The notes beneath the pieces are model-generated. The model searched no databases. It was not told where the DNA came from and saw only the letters and a program-made list of their open reading frames with translations. Below are positions 41,182 to 51,723 of a stretch of DNA of 64,000 nucleotides, in pieces (position 1 is the first letter of the stretch; every line of letters starts with the position of its first letter). The DNA lies in assembly GCF_900116535.1 (NCBI RefSeq), contig NZ_FPAU01000004.1, positions 530,824 to 594,823 of the forward strand. The letters run 5' to 3'. Position numbers and translations under genes: made by a program. This DNA comes from Kosakonia arachidis. GTDB lineage: Bacteria > Pseudomonadota > Gammaproteobacteria > Enterobacterales > Enterobacteriaceae.

Positions 41182-41211
41182 CCTCTAAATAATGTATTAA
41201 CATTTTAGAGG
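41182..41211 (-). promoter_or_regulatory. hairpin sequestering the VirK-like gene's ribosome binding site
   Basis: In the leftward RNA, CCUCUAA pairs with UUAGAGG and, beyond a two-base bulge, ACAUU-type bases pair with AAUGU around a four-base loop: about 12 base pairs. The 3' arm contains AGAGG, the only Shine-Dalgarno candidate, nine bases before the GTG start. Translation should be blocked unless the AU-rich stem melts, as in RNA thermometers or regulated leaders. Confidence 0.6.
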
Positions 41212-41344
41212 TATAAGAAATACAAATTAATAGGCGAGATTTTTTTATTTCTCTTTCATTTAACCTTTATTTAATTAACAGTCTGAATGTGATTATTAAG
41301 CCATCTGTCAAGGATTTTCCTATACTCAAAAAAAGGGGGGAATT

Positions 41345-41989
41345 ATGTATCAACGTCTTGATGGAGAGTGCTGGCGGCATATCTGGCTGGTTGGCGATCT
41401 GCATGGTTGCCACCAGCGTTTAATGCAGGCGCTGCGCGAGCGCCATTTTGATCCCTACCAGGATCTGCTGGTGTGCGTGGGGGATTTAATCGATCGCGGG
41501 CCGGATAGTCTGCACTGCCTGGCTCTGCTCAAAAAGAATTGGTTTAAGACCGTGCGTGGTAATCATGAGCAGATGGCGATTGACGCCTTGCGTTTTGGCG
41601 ATATGGCGATGTGGCAACTCAATGGTGGTGGCTGGTTTAGTGCTCTCAGCGAGGCTGAACAGCAAGAAGCGCTGGCAGCGCTGCGTACCTGCGCTGAATT
41701 GCCTTATATTTTGGAGCTACGCTGTGGTGGCGCGGTGAACGTCATCGCGCATGCGGATTACCCGGCTGAAGAGTACCAGTGGGAGCAAGCCGTGAACGGC
41801 GAATCGGTGCTGTGGCGTCGTGACAGACTCAACCAATGGCTGGCAGGAAAAGGGCAGCGTATTGCGGGGGCCGATCATTTCTGGTTTGGTCATACGCCGC
41901 TGAAAGCGCGTATTGACAAACAAAACCAGCACTACATCGACACCGGTGCCGTCTTCGGCGGCGAGTTGACGCTGGTGCAATTACAGTAG
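41345..41989 (+). CDS. pphA: serine/threonine protein phosphatase PphA
   Basis: 214 residues, PPP-type metallophosphatase. Metal-binding motifs are in order: LVGDLHGCHQ (GDxHG, about 17), VGDLIDRGPDS (GDxxDRG, about 46), and RGNHEQM (GNHE, about 72), with later His in VIAHADYP and FGHTPL. In E. coli PphA is a heat-inducible phosphatase linked to misfolded-protein signalling. Strong AAAGGGGGG precedes the ATG. Its stop abuts the convergent yebW stop with no bases between. Confidence 0.95.
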   Translation: MYQRLDGECWRHIWLVGDLHGCHQRLMQALRERHFDPYQDLLVCVGDLIDRGPDSLHCLALLKKNWFKTVRGNHEQMAIDALRFGDMAMWQLNGGGWFSALSEAEQQEALAALRTCAELPYILELRCGGAVNVIAHADYPAEEYQWEQAVNGESVLWRRDRLNQWLAGKGQRIAGADHFWFGHTPLKARIDKQNQHYIDTGAVFGGELTLVQLQ

Positions 41990-42181
41990 CTAAAAATCGC
42001 TGAATTCATTGGCCGGGTGCCAGAAGCCATCAATAAACTCTTCGATGGGAAAACAACCACCATAGCGTATGCGTTGATTGTCCATGGCAACAAGGCACTG
42101 CTGCTCCGTATTAAACACATCGACTACGATGTCGTCACATCCACCGTCCAGGTAGCAAACGAATAAGACCAGCGCGAACAT
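41990..42181 (-). CDS. yebW: small protein YebW
   Basis: 63 residues, MFALVLFVCYLDGGCDDIVV onward, the same length as E. coli YebW and nearly the same sequence. Function unknown; a hydrophobic amino end and three Cys are conserved. Converges with pphA and follows yebV on the same strand. Confidence 0.9.
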   Translation of the reverse strand: MFALVLFVCYLDGGCDDIVVDVFNTEQQCLVAMDNQRIRYGGCFPIEEFIDGFWHPANEFSDF

Positions 42182-42257
42182 TCCGTCCCTCAGTTCCGGA
42201 CAACGTATTGATAAGTGTAGGGGATGAATTCAGGCAGGGGAAATCAGGTAAGTAAAT

Positions 42258-42278
42258 AACCCGTCTTACGGACGGGTT
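42258..42278. terminator. hairpin between yebW and yebV
   Basis: Perfect eight-base arms AACCCGTC / GACGGGTT with a TTACG loop, ten bases past the yebV stop. The leftward tail is AT-rich rather than a clean T run, so strength is uncertain. Confidence 0.6.
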
Positions 42279-42287
42279 TCCATTGGA

Positions 42288-42527
42288 TCAGGCAAGGCGC
42301 ATAACCCAGGTATCAGATTGTTGATCGTAGTGCTCGCGATAGAGAACCGAATGTTCGCCGTTAAGGAGCGCGGGAATGCTGGTGTCCGCGTCCCAGGCAT
42401 CAAGCTGCATACATAAATCAGGATCGGAACTACAGGGGATATGTAACGTTCGCTCCCCCTGGTTCTCTCCCTGCAACTCGGCATCATCGATTTCGAATGC
42501 GCCAATGCGCACGCTGGTTTTCGTCAT
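42288..42527 (-). CDS. yebV: DUF1480 family protein YebV
   Basis: 79 residues from MTKTSVRIGAFEIDDAEL, one longer than E. coli YebV and otherwise close. Function unknown; a small acidic cytoplasmic protein. Start supported by GGAGA upstream and by length; the frame is open further upstream with no homology. Confidence 0.92.
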   Translation of the reverse strand: MTKTSVRIGAFEIDDAELQGENQGERTLHIPCSSDPDLCMQLDAWDADTSIPALLNGEHSVLYREHYDQQSDTWVMRLA

Positions 42528-42640
42528 AATGCTCTCCGTTGAACGTTGAAATGTGGTACGACCAGATGGTCGCCCAAATTTGAGCCTGGTACAACACGGA
42601 GAAAGATGCCAGTCAGAAGGTGCGGTTTTTTTGTGCGCCG

Positions 42641-44080
42641 TCACGCATTGCTGGCAAACAATCGGCCATCGCGTACCAGTTCACGCGGATAACTATTCTT
42701 CAGGCGCGTTCCCACCTTTTTCGCCAGACCCAGCGGCTGTCCCTGGAAAGTGACAATGACATCATCACGCGCTGGCACTGTTTGCGGGTAAATATCGCGT
42801 CCGCGATACCACTCCTCCGCCTCGGCCAGTGTCAGGGAGAACGCCCGTGGGTTACCCTGACCCGCCAGCGCAATTACCGCTTCATGCTGCCAGCGAAACC
42901 CTTTGTTGTGCGTTTCCGCCAGACGCAGACCAATGCGCGAGAAGCGGACTTTGCCGATTAACGGCTCAATTTCGGTTGGAAACAGCCACAGTTCTTTATC
43001 GCGCTGCCACAGGCGCAGGCTGCCGTCCCAGCGTAAACCGATGGCGGCGGCGGCCGTTGAGATCTGTGCTGCTTCTTTTGCTTTGAGCGGTGTGAAGGGG
43101 AAGTTACCTACTTTGTAAGTCGGCGCAGGTAAAGGCTTGACCGCTGCTGTTTTACGCAGACGGGCGACAAAAAAGCCTTCGCAGTCGTAAAGTTGCGGGA
43201 ATACATGCAGGAAACCTTCTGCTGTTAAGGCACGAGCGGCATCGGCAAACAGCCCATCCAGCGGCAGAAATTCGACGGCGTCCGGGTACTGCTCCCGTAA
43301 CCAGTGGCAGATGTTTTCATTTTCGTCGCGGTTGAGCGTGCAGGTGGAATAGACCAGTGTGCCGCCGGGGCGCAGCGCGTGAAAAGCACTATCAATCAGT
43401 TCACGCTGCGTGGCTGCAATTTCAATATTGCTGGCTACGGACCAGTTTTTCAGCGCATCCGCATCTTTACGCACCACACCTTCGCCGGAGCAAGGCGCAT
43501 CAAGCAGAATGGCGTCGAACATCTCCGGTAACGCCTGGCCGAATACGCGGCCATCAAAATGGGTCAGGGCCACATTGCGGATGCCATTGCGGCTGATATT
43601 CGCATGCAACACTTTGACGCGGCTGGCGGAAAATTCGTTGGCAAGAATGGCCCCGGAATTGTTCATCCGCGCGGCGATCTGCGTGGTTTTGGAGCCCGGG
43701 GCGGCGGCGACATCCATCACGCGCTGCGGCATTTCACCATCGGCAAACAGCGCTGCAACCGGCAACATTGAGCTGGCTTCCTGAATATAAAACATCCCAC
43801 TCAGGTGCTCAGCGGTACTGCCCAGCGGCAGCGCTTCTTCATCATCACGCTCGATCCAGAACCCTTCCTCGCACCACGGTACCGGCGTCAGTTGCCAGCC
43901 ATAAGGGGCGACAAGGGTGAGAAAATCGGCGACGGAAATTTTCAGCGTGTTGACGCGGATGCTGCGGCGTAGCGGGCGCTGGCAGGCAGCGATAAACTCA
44001 TCGAAAGAGAGATGTTCTGGCATTACCAGGCGCATTTGTGCGAGAAATTCGTCAGGAAGGTAGACAGCGTTTTGAGCCAC
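42641..44080 (-). CDS. rsmF: 16S rRNA m5C1407 methyltransferase RsmF
   Basis: 479 residues with a GTG start ([12 protein letters not shown]), equal to E. coli RsmF. NOL1/NOP2/Sun-type enzyme: SAM motif [18 protein letters not shown] (about 120), catalytic Cys in [15 protein letters not shown] and the second Cys in [13 protein letters not shown] carboxyl RNA-binding extension follows. An upstream in-frame ATG at 44122 has GGAG five bases before it, but the bases there (TATGCTACACT) also look like a promoter -10, so the GTG is preferred. Confidence 0.95.
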   Translation of the reverse strand: MAQNAVYLPDEFLAQMRLVMPEHLSFDEFIAACQRPLRRSIRVNTLKISVADFLTLVAPYGWQLTPVPWCEEGFWIERDDEEALPLGSTAEHLSGMFYIQEASSMLPVAALFADGEMPQRVMDVAAAPGSKTTQIAARMNNSGAILANEFSASRVKVLHANISRNGIRNVALTHFDGRVFGQALPEMFDAILLDAPCSGEGVVRKDADALKNWSVASNIEIAATQRELIDSAFHALRPGGTLVYSTCTLNRDENENICHWLREQYPDAVEFLPLDGLFADAARALTAEGFLHVFPQLYDCEGFFVARLRKTAAVKPLPAPTYKVGNFPFTPLKAKEAAQISTAAAAIGLRWDGSLRLWQRDKELWLFPTEIEPLIGKVRFSRIGLRLAETHNKGFRWQHEAVIALAGQGNPRAFSLTLAEAEEWYRGRDIYPQTVPARDDVIVTFQGQPLGLAKKVGTRLKNSYPRELVRDGRLFASNA

Positions 44081-44163
44081 GGGGCGCACCACAAGGAGAA
44101 AAACAGGCGCGCAGTGTAGCATAAAGGCTCCGGCGCAGACACGCCGGAGATGGGAAGGGAAGG

Positions 44164-46797
44164 TTAGCGGGGAAGGGCTGTGCCCCATGTGCGCCACTCT
44201 TTCGGCTCGCTTTCCAGCAGCAGGAAGTGTTTGCCCGGCAGCGCTTTCGGTGCCAGCGGCGTCGCCGGCGGCGTGGCGAAAGCAATACCGCCGCGAATGA
44301 ACTGATTGAATGTCCCGGTTTTGACGACACCACCGACCAGACCGAAGTCCAGCGTATAGCCGGAAGCCAACCAGAATACGCTGTTATTACGCACCAAATG
44401 CTGGTAGTTTTTGCTGATGCGCATCGCCACCATCACACGATCCGATAAGGTGCCCAGTGTCGTTCCGGTCACCGTACCTACCTCAATTCCGCGGAACAGT
44501 ACCGGTGTACCGATATTTATTGAGCCCACTTCCGGTGCTTCAACAATAATGTTCAAGCCATCAAGGTAACGGGAATCGGCGATCGTCGCTTCTGAAATTT
44601 CAAAATCGCGGTGCATATCGCCCCGGCCCGGTTCGACGTTGATATAAGGCTGCAACAACGTATCCAGATGCTCGACACCCGCCGCCGATATCTGTGGCGT
44701 GATCACCGAGAAACGCGAGCCGTTGCGCGCGAAGTTCCGTACATATTCCGGATAGAGTACCGCGCTCGCCTGCACTTCATTTTTATCAGTGATCAAGTGC
44801 AGCTCCTGGACCTGGCCGATATCGATGCCCAGATAACGGATCGGCATGCCCGCCGCGAGTTTCCCGGCGTCATACGCATGCAGTGTGATTTGCCCGCCGA
44901 CGGCGCGAGCCGCGGTTTCCGAGGCGTAAAGTTGGCGCTTCTCTCCCTTTTTCAGTTCCCGGTTTGCGCTGCTCAGATTGTCAAAACTGATGGCGCCTTT
45001 GATGGCGCGTGAAAGCGGTGAGGCCTGAACTGTCAACCCGCTGCCATTAAGCTGTACTTTCGCGCCGCCCTCAGCCCAGAAGACGCTGTTGCTGGTTAGC
45101 AAATCGCGGTATTCGGGTTTGATATGCAGATCGATATCAAAGGCATTGGCGCGCGGGCGCACGCTGATCACTTCACCCACTTCAAACTTGCGGTAGAGAA
45201 CGACCGAACCGGCCTGTATGTCCGGCAGGGTATCTGCCGTCAGCGTCAACGTTGTGGTGGGCAGATCGCTGATGCTGTTTTCCAGTGCTCTATCGAGGTT
45301 AGCAAACAGCGGATAGCTCTTTTTCATTTCGCCTTTCACACCGGGCAGAATGCGGATGCCGCCGTTTACCCATTCGTTGGCGCTGGCAGCGAGAAACTCG
45401 ATGCCATCCAGCCCAACTTTGACATCAATGCGGCTGTTCACCACGAATTTACTGTCGCCGTGGACCAGGTCGCCATATTGCGGATCGATAGCGATGGCAA
45501 AAGTGACACCCTGATTCGTTAGTTTACGCTCCAGCACCTGGCCGATTTTGACACCATGCAGCACCAGCGGTTGTCCGGCATCGATACCATAGCTTTCCGG
45601 CGCAGTAAGTGTCAGGGTAATCACGCCCGGTTCCTGCAACAGGTTTTTATCTGCTGGCAACACGACAAATTGATTGCGCGGCTGGCCTTCGCCTGGTATC
45701 AACTCCAGCGTACTGCCGGTCAGCAACGAGCTGAGATTGGTATCGCTGAGCGAAATCTTCGGGTTACGCATTTCGATACGGGTATTGTCGCGCAGCAAAT
45801 TAACAACGCTCGGATCGACGGTCATTTCACCACTGACCGACCCTCCCGGATTGAGGTCGATTTTGGTCAACTGCCCCACTTCCAGCCCTTGATACATCAG
45901 CGGTGTCGATCCGGCTTTCAAACCTTGTCCCCCGGGCAGGTCAAGCTTCACCAGTACGCCGCGCTGGCTGTGCGCTAAATCTTCGTATAATCCGTACTCA
46001 TCATCCTGCACCGCAGGCTGTGATTCATCCGGAGAGTCAAATGCAATCGCGCCATTAACCAGCGCCGCCAGGCTTTCAAGCTGCACTTTCGCGCCACTCA
46101 GGCTGACATCGGCTTTCACGCCGGAGACATTCCAGAAGCGGCTGCCTTTTTTCACCAGGTTGGTGAAGCGGCGCTCGATCAACACGTCGATAGTGACACC
46201 CTGTTTATTGGGATTGATCGAGTAGTCGTAAACGCGGCCAACCGGGATTTTGCGGAAATAGACCAACGAACCGCTGTTCAGCGCTCCGAGATCCGGAGCG
46301 TGCAGATGGATCATCAACTCGCCATTGTTCAGCCGGTATTTCGGCTGCGTATCCAGCGCAGTAAAGTGATCCTGCGGGTCGCCTTTACCAGGCATCATGC
46401 CGATATAGTTGCCGCCGACCAGCGCATCGAGACCGGATATTCCTGCCAGCGAGGCTTTAGGTGTGACCAGCCAGAACTGCGTTTCGTTGCGCAGCGCATC
46501 CTTCATATTCGATTTGATACTGGCGCGCACTTCGATTTTTTTCAGATCGTCACTGAGACGAATGTCCTGAACAGTCCCGACCTCGACGCCCTGATAGCGC
46601 ACCGGAGTCCGCCCGGCGACGATGCCATCAGCCGACATAAAATCGATGGTAATGGTGTTGCCGCGATCTTCGTAGCTGCTCCAGATAAGCCAGCTTGCTA
46701 TCAATAGGGCGATGACCGGCAACAGCCAGAACGGCGAAATGCGCCGTTTCGTTTTAATTCGCGCTTCAGTCGGCGAAGCGGGGGTTTCCTGACTCAT
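44164..46797 (-). CDS. letB: MCE-domain lipid transport protein LetB
   Basis: 877 residues from [19 protein letters not shown], exactly the E. coli length. One amino transmembrane helix (about 20-38) then seven tandem MCE domains, each opening with a pattern such as [32 protein letters not shown] or [15 protein letters not shown]. LetB stacks into a periplasm-spanning tube moving lipids between membranes. It overlaps letA by 32 bases, so the two are coupled. Confidence 0.97.
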   Translation of the reverse strand: MSQETPASPTEARIKTKRRISPFWLLPVIALLIASWLIWSSYEDRGNTITIDFMSADGIVAGRTPVRYQGVEVGTVQDIRLSDDLKKIEVRASIKSNMKDALRNETQFWLVTPKASLAGISGLDALVGGNYIGMMPGKGDPQDHFTALDTQPKYRLNNGELMIHLHAPDLGALNSGSLVYFRKIPVGRVYDYSINPNKQGVTIDVLIERRFTNLVKKGSRFWNVSGVKADVSLSGAKVQLESLAALVNGAIAFDSPDESQPAVQDDEYGLYEDLAHSQRGVLVKLDLPGGQGLKAGSTPLMYQGLEVGQLTKIDLNPGGSVSGEMTVDPSVVNLLRDNTRIEMRNPKISLSDTNLSSLLTGSTLELIPGEGQPRNQFVVLPADKNLLQEPGVITLTLTAPESYGIDAGQPLVLHGVKIGQVLERKLTNQGVTFAIAIDPQYGDLVHGDSKFVVNSRIDVKVGLDGIEFLAASANEWVNGGIRILPGVKGEMKKSYPLFANLDRALENSISDLPTTTLTLTADTLPDIQAGSVVLYRKFEVGEVISVRPRANAFDIDLHIKPEYRDLLTSNSVFWAEGGAKVQLNGSGLTVQASPLSRAIKGAISFDNLSSANRELKKGEKRQLYASETAARAVGGQITLHAYDAGKLAAGMPIRYLGIDIGQVQELHLITDKNEVQASAVLYPEYVRNFARNGSRFSVITPQISAAGVEHLDTLLQPYINVEPGRGDMHRDFEISEATIADSRYLDGLNIIVEAPEVGSINIGTPVLFRGIEVGTVTGTTLGTLSDRVMVAMRISKNYQHLVRNNSVFWLASGYTLDFGLVGGVVKTGTFNQFIRGGIAFATPPATPLAPKALPGKHFLLLESEPKEWRTWGTALPR

Positions 46798-48049
46798 GTG
46801 CATCCCAAAGTAAGCGGCTGTCCAGCCATTCCACAGCAAGAATAGTCAAAATTACCGCCGCGCCGAAATAAAACGCGGCTGGTCCCATGGTAAAAGCGAG
46901 TAGCTGGTCGCGATTAATCAGTGACATCATCAATGAAATGACAAACAGATCGAGCATCGACCAGCGCCCAATCCACGTCACGAAGCGCAGTAACAGAATG
47001 CGAGTGCGTAACCCCTGTTCAAATTTAAAATGGATGCTGACAAGCAATGTAAACAGCACAATAACCTTGGTAAACGGCACCAGAATACTGGCGATAAATA
47101 CCACACCAGCCACCGCGATATTGCTGTGAGCGAGCGAAATAATACCGGAGAGAATGGTATCCTCCTGACGGGAACCATTCACGTAAATTATTGAAATCGG
47201 CAGCAGGTTCGCCGGAAACAGCAAAATAAAAGAGGCAATCAGCGACGCCCAGCACTTTTGCAGACTCTGCTTGCGTCGATGGGTCAGTGGAATGTGGCAG
47301 CGCGGGCAGCGTCCCCGAATATCAGGAAAACCGGTGAAATGGCAGCCCAGACACACTTCCAGCTTCTGGTCCGGCCGTTTTGCGGGCCGTTGAGGATAGA
47401 AACGATCCCAGAGTTGCTCCACATTGAGATGGATTAACGTCATGATGCTGAGAACGACCAGAGAGCCGAACGCAAACAGCCCAACGCCTGGCTGCAGGAA
47501 AGCGTAATCTTGCACTTTGATGGAGGCAACACCGACGCCGACCAGATAGATATCCAGCATGACCCACTCTTTGAGCTTCTCCAGCATTAATAGTACCGGG
47601 CGCAGGTTCATTCCCAGAATGTTGCCAAGCCACAGATAGGCGATGGCCGTCACCAGTACCAGCGGCGCGCCAACGGTGCAAAAAAGCACCATGGCAGCGG
47701 TGAGTGGCGAGCCCTGCATGGTCATTTGCCAGATCCCCTGCAGCAGGTTGGCATCGATACGCACACCGAGTAAATAGAGATGCAGCAGCGGTTCACCCCA
47801 GGCGAAGGGCATCAGTAAGATCATGGTGATGGCCATTGCGCCGAGGCGGGTTAATGACCAGTCGCGACCGTCACGCACTTTCGCATCACAGCAGGGGCAA
47901 AATGCACTTTGGTGCGATTTTATAATCGGTAACGCAAAAAGCGTATCGCATTGCGGGCAGCGCTGATAATGTGCGCGGGGTAGTGCTTCACCAACCTGAT
48001 GAACGGCAATTTTTTTGGTAGGTCTGATGTGTTGTATCTTGAGAGCCAT
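46766..48049 (-). CDS. letA: intermembrane transport protein LetA
   Basis: 427 residues. Two repeated PqiA-like halves, each with a Cys4 zinc ribbon (RCPQCDTLF...FCPCCDAK near 31-55, and VCLGCHFTG...RCPRCHIPL near 225-250) followed by four transmembrane helices. Partner of LetB in lipid trafficking. Leftward, divergent from msrC. Confidence 0.97.
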   Translation of the reverse strand: MALKIQHIRPTKKIAVHQVGEALPRAHYQRCPQCDTLFALPIIKSHQSAFCPCCDAKVRDGRDWSLTRLGAMAITMILLMPFAWGEPLLHLYLLGVRIDANLLQGIWQMTMQGSPLTAAMVLFCTVGAPLVLVTAIAYLWLGNILGMNLRPVLLMLEKLKEWVMLDIYLVGVGVASIKVQDYAFLQPGVGLFAFGSLVVLSIMTLIHLNVEQLWDRFYPQRPAKRPDQKLEVCLGCHFTGFPDIRGRCPRCHIPLTHRRKQSLQKCWASLIASFILLFPANLLPISIIYVNGSRQEDTILSGIISLAHSNIAVAGVVFIASILVPFTKVIVLFTLLVSIHFKFEQGLRTRILLLRFVTWIGRWSMLDLFVISLMMSLINRDQLLAFTMGPAAFYFGAAVILTILAVEWLDSRLLWDAHESGNPRFAD

Positions 48050-48181
48050 TGCGTGCTTCAGAAAAGGTTTGGATAAAACTATCTTAACTCATGAATGGAA
48101 CATCTTGAGCATCAACGCATTTAATGCTTATTTTAATAGGCTAAGCAGTTTCTCAAAGTTACAAAGCAAAACGGTCAGGTA

Positions 48182-48679
48182 ATGAACAAAACAGAATTTT
48201 ACGCGGATCTTAATCGCGATTTTCAGGCGTTAATGGCAGGTGAGACCAGTTTTTTAGCCACTCTGGCGAATACCAGTGCGCTGTTGTTTGAGCGTCTTGA
48301 TGGCGTGAACTGGGCGGGCTTTTACCTGCTGGAAGGTGATACGCTGGTGTTAGGGCCGTTCCAGGGCAAAGTCGCCTGTGTTCGTATCCCTGTTGGTCGC
48401 GGCGTCTGTGGAACGGCAGTGGCACAAGCGCGTGTGCAGCGCGTGGAAGATGTTCATCAATTTGACGGACATATCGCTTGTGATGCCGCCAGTAACGCTG
48501 AAATCGTACTCCCTGTTATGGTGAATGATCAGATTATTGGTGTACTGGATATCGATAGCGTGGTCTTCTCTCGCTTCACGGCTGAGGATGAACAAGGGTT
48601 GAGCGAGCTGGTTTCACATCTGGAAAATGTTCTCGCGGCGACCGATTATCAAAAAATCTTTGCCACCGTCGCAGGATAA
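48182..48679 (+). CDS. msrC: free methionine-(R)-sulfoxide reductase MsrC
   Basis: 165 residues, GAF-fold fRMsr. Reduces free Met-R-sulfoxide with thioredoxin. The three catalytic/resolving Cys are seen in GKVACVRIPVGRGVCGTAVA (about 83 and 93) and DGHIACDAASNAEIVLPV (about 117). Divergent from letA. Confidence 0.96.
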   Translation: MNKTEFYADLNRDFQALMAGETSFLATLANTSALLFERLDGVNWAGFYLLEGDTLVLGPFQGKVACVRIPVGRGVCGTAVAQARVQRVEDVHQFDGHIACDAASNAEIVLPVMVNDQIIGVLDIDSVVFSRFTAEDEQGLSELVSHLENVLAATDYQKIFATVAG

Positions 48680-48775
48680 TCAGCGGATAACGTAGCATTT
48701 ACTGAATGCGTCATTATAATGACGCCTGTTCATGCCTGCGCTTGTTGGCAACGTCCGTTGTAATCAGGAAATTTC

Positions 48776-49462
48776 ATGGAAAATCAACCTAAGTTGAATA
48801 GCAGTAAAGAAGTTATCGCTTTTTTGGCCGAACGCTTTCCTCACTGTTTCAGTGCTGAAGGTGAAGCACGTCCCCTGAAAATCGGTATTTTTCAGGATCT
48901 GGTTGAGCGCGTTGAGGGTGAGATGAATCTCAGCAAAACCCAACTCCGTTCCGCCTTACGTCTTTATACTTCAAGCTGGCGTTACCTGTACGGTATCAAA
49001 GCTGGGGCGGCTCGCGTCGATCTCGATGGCAACGCCTGCGGTGTGCTGGATGAGCAACACGTAGAGCACGCTCGCAAGCAGCTTGAAGAAGCTAAAGCGC
49101 GTGTTCAGGCGCAACGCGCTGAACAGCAAGCTAAAAAACGAGAAGCTGCCGCTGCTGCGGGTCAGGAAGACGCACCGCGTCGCGAACGTAAAGCCCGTCC
49201 GGCTCCACGTCGTAAAGAGGGTGCCGAGCGTAAACCTCGGGCAGACAAACCTGTTGCGAAAACGCCACGGGCGACGCAGCAGGAAGAGCGCCATACTCCT
49301 GTTTCAGATTTATCTGTACTGAGCGTGGGCCAGAACCTGAAGGTGAAAGCGGGGAACAATGCGATGGATGCTACGGTGCTGGAAATCACTAAAGATGGCG
49401 TTCGCGTACAGCTTAGTTCGGGTATGTCGATGATCGTACGCGCAGAACATTTATTGTTCTGA
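48776..49462 (+). CDS. proQ: RNA chaperone ProQ
   Basis: 228 residues. Amino FinO-like RNA-binding domain (residues 1-120; [14 protein letters not shown]-type helix, [19 protein letters not shown]), a basic, Ala-rich linker (about 120-175) and a carboxyl Tudor-like domain ([21 protein letters not shown]). ProQ binds many sRNAs and mRNA 3' ends, SdsR among them. It begins about 100 bp after msrC and is followed 19 bp on by prc, with which it is cotranscribed in E. coli. Confidence 0.96.
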   Translation: MENQPKLNSSKEVIAFLAERFPHCFSAEGEARPLKIGIFQDLVERVEGEMNLSKTQLRSALRLYTSSWRYLYGIKAGAARVDLDGNACGVLDEQHVEHARKQLEEAKARVQAQRAEQQAKKREAAAAAGQEDAPRRERKARPAPRRKEGAERKPRADKPVAKTPRATQQEERHTPVSDLSVLSVGQNLKVKAGNNAMDATVLEITKDGVRVQLSSGMSMIVRAEHLLF

Positions 49463-49481
49463 AACGGAGGCTTGGCCTTGC

Positions 49482-51530
49482 ATGAACACTTTGTTTAAGC
49501 GCACGGCGTTAGTGGGTCTGTTATTCGTAACAGGCCATGCTATCGCTGTGGAAGATATCACCCGTGCCGATCAAATTCCGGTTTTGAAGGAAGAGACTCA
49601 GCACGCGACAGTAAGTGAACGCGTTACCTCACGTTTCACCCGTTCTCACTACCGTCAGTTCGATTTGGATCAAGCTTTCTCCGCGAAGATCTTTACCCGC
49701 TACCTCAACTTGCTCGACTACAGCCACAATGTGCTGCTTGCCAGCGATGTTGAGCAGTTTTCGCAAAAGAAAGGCGTGCTCGGCGATGAGCTGCGCAGCG
49801 GGAAACTGGACGTTTTCTACGACCTGTACAATCTTGCGCAAAAGCGTCGATTTGAACGTTATCAGTATGCACTGAAAGTACTGGAACGGCCGATGGATTT
49901 CAGTGGCAACGACACCTTTAACTTAGACCGCAGCAAAGCGCCGTGGCCGAAAGATGAGGCGGAGCTGAACTCGCTGTGGGACAGCAAAGTTAAGTATGAT
50001 GAGCTGAACCTGAAACTCACCGGAAAAGATGATAAAGAGATCCGTGAAACACTGACTCGCCGCTATAAATTTGCGATTCGCCGGCTGGCGCAGACCAATA
50101 GCGAAGATGTGTTCTCGCTGGCAATGACCTCATTCGCTCATGAAATCGATCCGCATACCAATTACCTCTCACCGCGTAATACTGAGCAATTCAATACTGA
50201 AATGAGCCTCTCGCTTGAAGGTATTGGCGCAGTGCTGCAGGGAGACGATGATTACACCGTGATCAACTCGATGGTTGCTGGTGGTCCTGCGGCGAAAAGC
50301 AAAGCGATTACCGTTGGCGATCGTATTGTTGGTGTCGGCCAATCCGGGCAGAACATGGTTGATGTCATTGGCTGGCGTCTTGATGATGTGGTTGCTCTGA
50401 TCAAAGGGCCGAAAGGCAGCAAAGTGCGCCTCGAAATCTTGCCGGCAGGTAAGGGAACAAAAACGCGCATTGTGACGCTGACGCGTGAGCGTATTCGTCT
50501 GGAAGACCGTGCCGTGAAAATGTCCGTGAAGACGGTCGGCAAAGAAAAAGTGGGCGTACTGGATATTCCGGGTTTCTACGTTGGGCTAACTGATGATGTT
50601 AAAGCGCAATTGCAAAAGCTGGAAAAACAGAACGTTAGCAGCGTGGTTATTGATTTGCGCAGCAATGGCGGCGGTGCGCTGACCGAAGCTGTGTCGCTTT
50701 CCGGTCTGTTTATTCCGTCCGGACCGATTGTGCAGGTGCGCGATAATAACGGCAAAGTACGCGAAGACAGTGATACGGACGGTGTGGTCTATTATAAAGG
50801 CCCGTTAGTGGTGCTGGTTGACCGCTTTAGTGCCTCGGCATCGGAAATCTTTGCGGCGGCGATGCAGGATTATGGTCGCGCGTTGATTGTTGGCGAACCG
50901 ACTTTCGGTAAAGGCACCGTTCAGCAATATCGCTCGCTTAACCGGATTTACGATCAGATGTTGCGTCCTGAGTGGCCAGCGTTGGGTTCGGTGCAATACA
51001 CTATCCAGAAATTCTATCGTGTTAACGGTGGCAGCACGCAGCGCAAGGGCGTGACGCCGGATATCATTATGCCGACCGGCACGCAGGTGACAGAGACTGG
51101 GGAAAAATTCGAAGACAATGCACTGCCGTGGGACAGCATAAAAGCTGCCACTTTTGTGAAGTTTGGTGATTTGAAACCGTTCGGGCCGACGTTGCTGAAG
51201 GAACATGAAGAGCGAATTGCGAAAGATCCTGAATTCCAGTACATCATGAAGGACATCGCACGTTTTAATGCTCTGAAAGATAAACGCAATATTGTATCGC
51301 TGAATCTGGCGCAACGTGAGAAAGAGAACGCCGAAGATGATGCAATTCGTCTTTCACGTCTCAACGACCGCTTCAAGCGTGAGGGTAAACCGTTGCTGAA
51401 AAAACTGGATGATCTGCCGAAGGATTATCAGGAACCGGATCCGTACCTCGACGAGACGGTACATATCGCGCTTGACCTGGCGCATGAGGAAAAGGATCGA
51501 CCCGCAGAAGACCCTGTCCCCGCGAAGTAA
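49482..51530 (+). CDS. prc: carboxy-terminal processing protease Prc (Tsp)
   Basis: 682 residues, signal peptide ending near AIA-VEDI. Periplasmic S41 protease with a PDZ domain (about 240-330; LSLEGIGAVLQGDDDYTVIN) and the catalytic Ser in VDRFSASASEIFAAAMQDYG with Lys in GEPTFGKGTVQQY. It trims FtsI and degrades SsrA-tagged and other periplasmic proteins, including MepS with NlpI. Follows proQ by 19 bp and ends at a strong terminator. Confidence 0.97.
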   Translation: MNTLFKRTALVGLLFVTGHAIAVEDITRADQIPVLKEETQHATVSERVTSRFTRSHYRQFDLDQAFSAKIFTRYLNLLDYSHNVLLASDVEQFSQKKGVLGDELRSGKLDVFYDLYNLAQKRRFERYQYALKVLERPMDFSGNDTFNLDRSKAPWPKDEAELNSLWDSKVKYDELNLKLTGKDDKEIRETLTRRYKFAIRRLAQTNSEDVFSLAMTSFAHEIDPHTNYLSPRNTEQFNTEMSLSLEGIGAVLQGDDDYTVINSMVAGGPAAKSKAITVGDRIVGVGQSGQNMVDVIGWRLDDVVALIKGPKGSKVRLEILPAGKGTKTRIVTLTRERIRLEDRAVKMSVKTVGKEKVGVLDIPGFYVGLTDDVKAQLQKLEKQNVSSVVIDLRSNGGGALTEAVSLSGLFIPSGPIVQVRDNNGKVREDSDTDGVVYYKGPLVVLVDRFSASASEIFAAAMQDYGRALIVGEPTFGKGTVQQYRSLNRIYDQMLRPEWPALGSVQYTIQKFYRVNGGSTQRKGVTPDIIMPTGTQVTETGEKFEDNALPWDSIKAATFVKFGDLKPFGPTLLKEHEERIAKDPEFQYIMKDIARFNALKDKRNIVSLNLAQREKENAEDDAIRLSRLNDRFKREGKPLLKKLDDLPKDYQEPDPYLDETVHIALDLAHEEKDRPAEDPVPAK

Positions 51531-51537
51531 TCCCCCC

Positions 51538-51567
51538 ACAGGCACAAGAAATTGTGCCTGTTTTTTT
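51538..51567 (+). terminator. terminator after prc
   Basis: ACAGGCACAA-gaaa-TTGTGCCTGT followed by seven T residues, seven bases past the prc stop. Confidence 0.92.
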
Positions 51568-51645
51568 AACGCATCTTTACTGGCGTAAGTATTATGCTAC
51601 AAAATGTAAAGTTGTGTTTTTCTGGTGACTTACGACACTCTGATG

Positions 51646-51670
51646 CTTGAAAATGGCGCGTATACCCATA
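51646..51670 (+). promoter_or_regulatory. possible heat-shock (sigma-32) promoter of htpX
   Basis: CTTGAA (51646-51651) and CCCATACG (51663-51670) resemble sigma-32 hexamers (CTTGAA / CCCCATnT), though the spacer is a little short. The -10 also lies in an ACCCAT...ATGTGGGT inverted repeat. htpX is a heat- and Cpx-inducible gene in E. coli, which fits. Confidence 0.4.
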
Positions 51671-51723
51671 CGATGTGGGTAACCGCATTGTGCGTTTTGT
51701 TAATTTGAGGTTAAAAGAAAATT

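Noticed and set aside
41240-41290. Possible PhoP box upstream of the VirK-like gene
   Set aside because: TTAACC-N5-TTAATT in the reverse sense matches only one half-site reasonably; too weak to claim PhoP control.
29919-41345. Genomic island with integrase or attachment sites between sdsR and pphA
   Set aside because: No integrase, transposase, tRNA or direct-repeat boundary was found; the extra genes may be an ancestral block lost in E. coli.
44081-44122. Longer RsmF starting at the ATG at 44122
   Set aside because: It has a GGAG site, but the added residues do not match the family and the sequence doubles as a likely promoter -10; the GTG start gives the exact family length.
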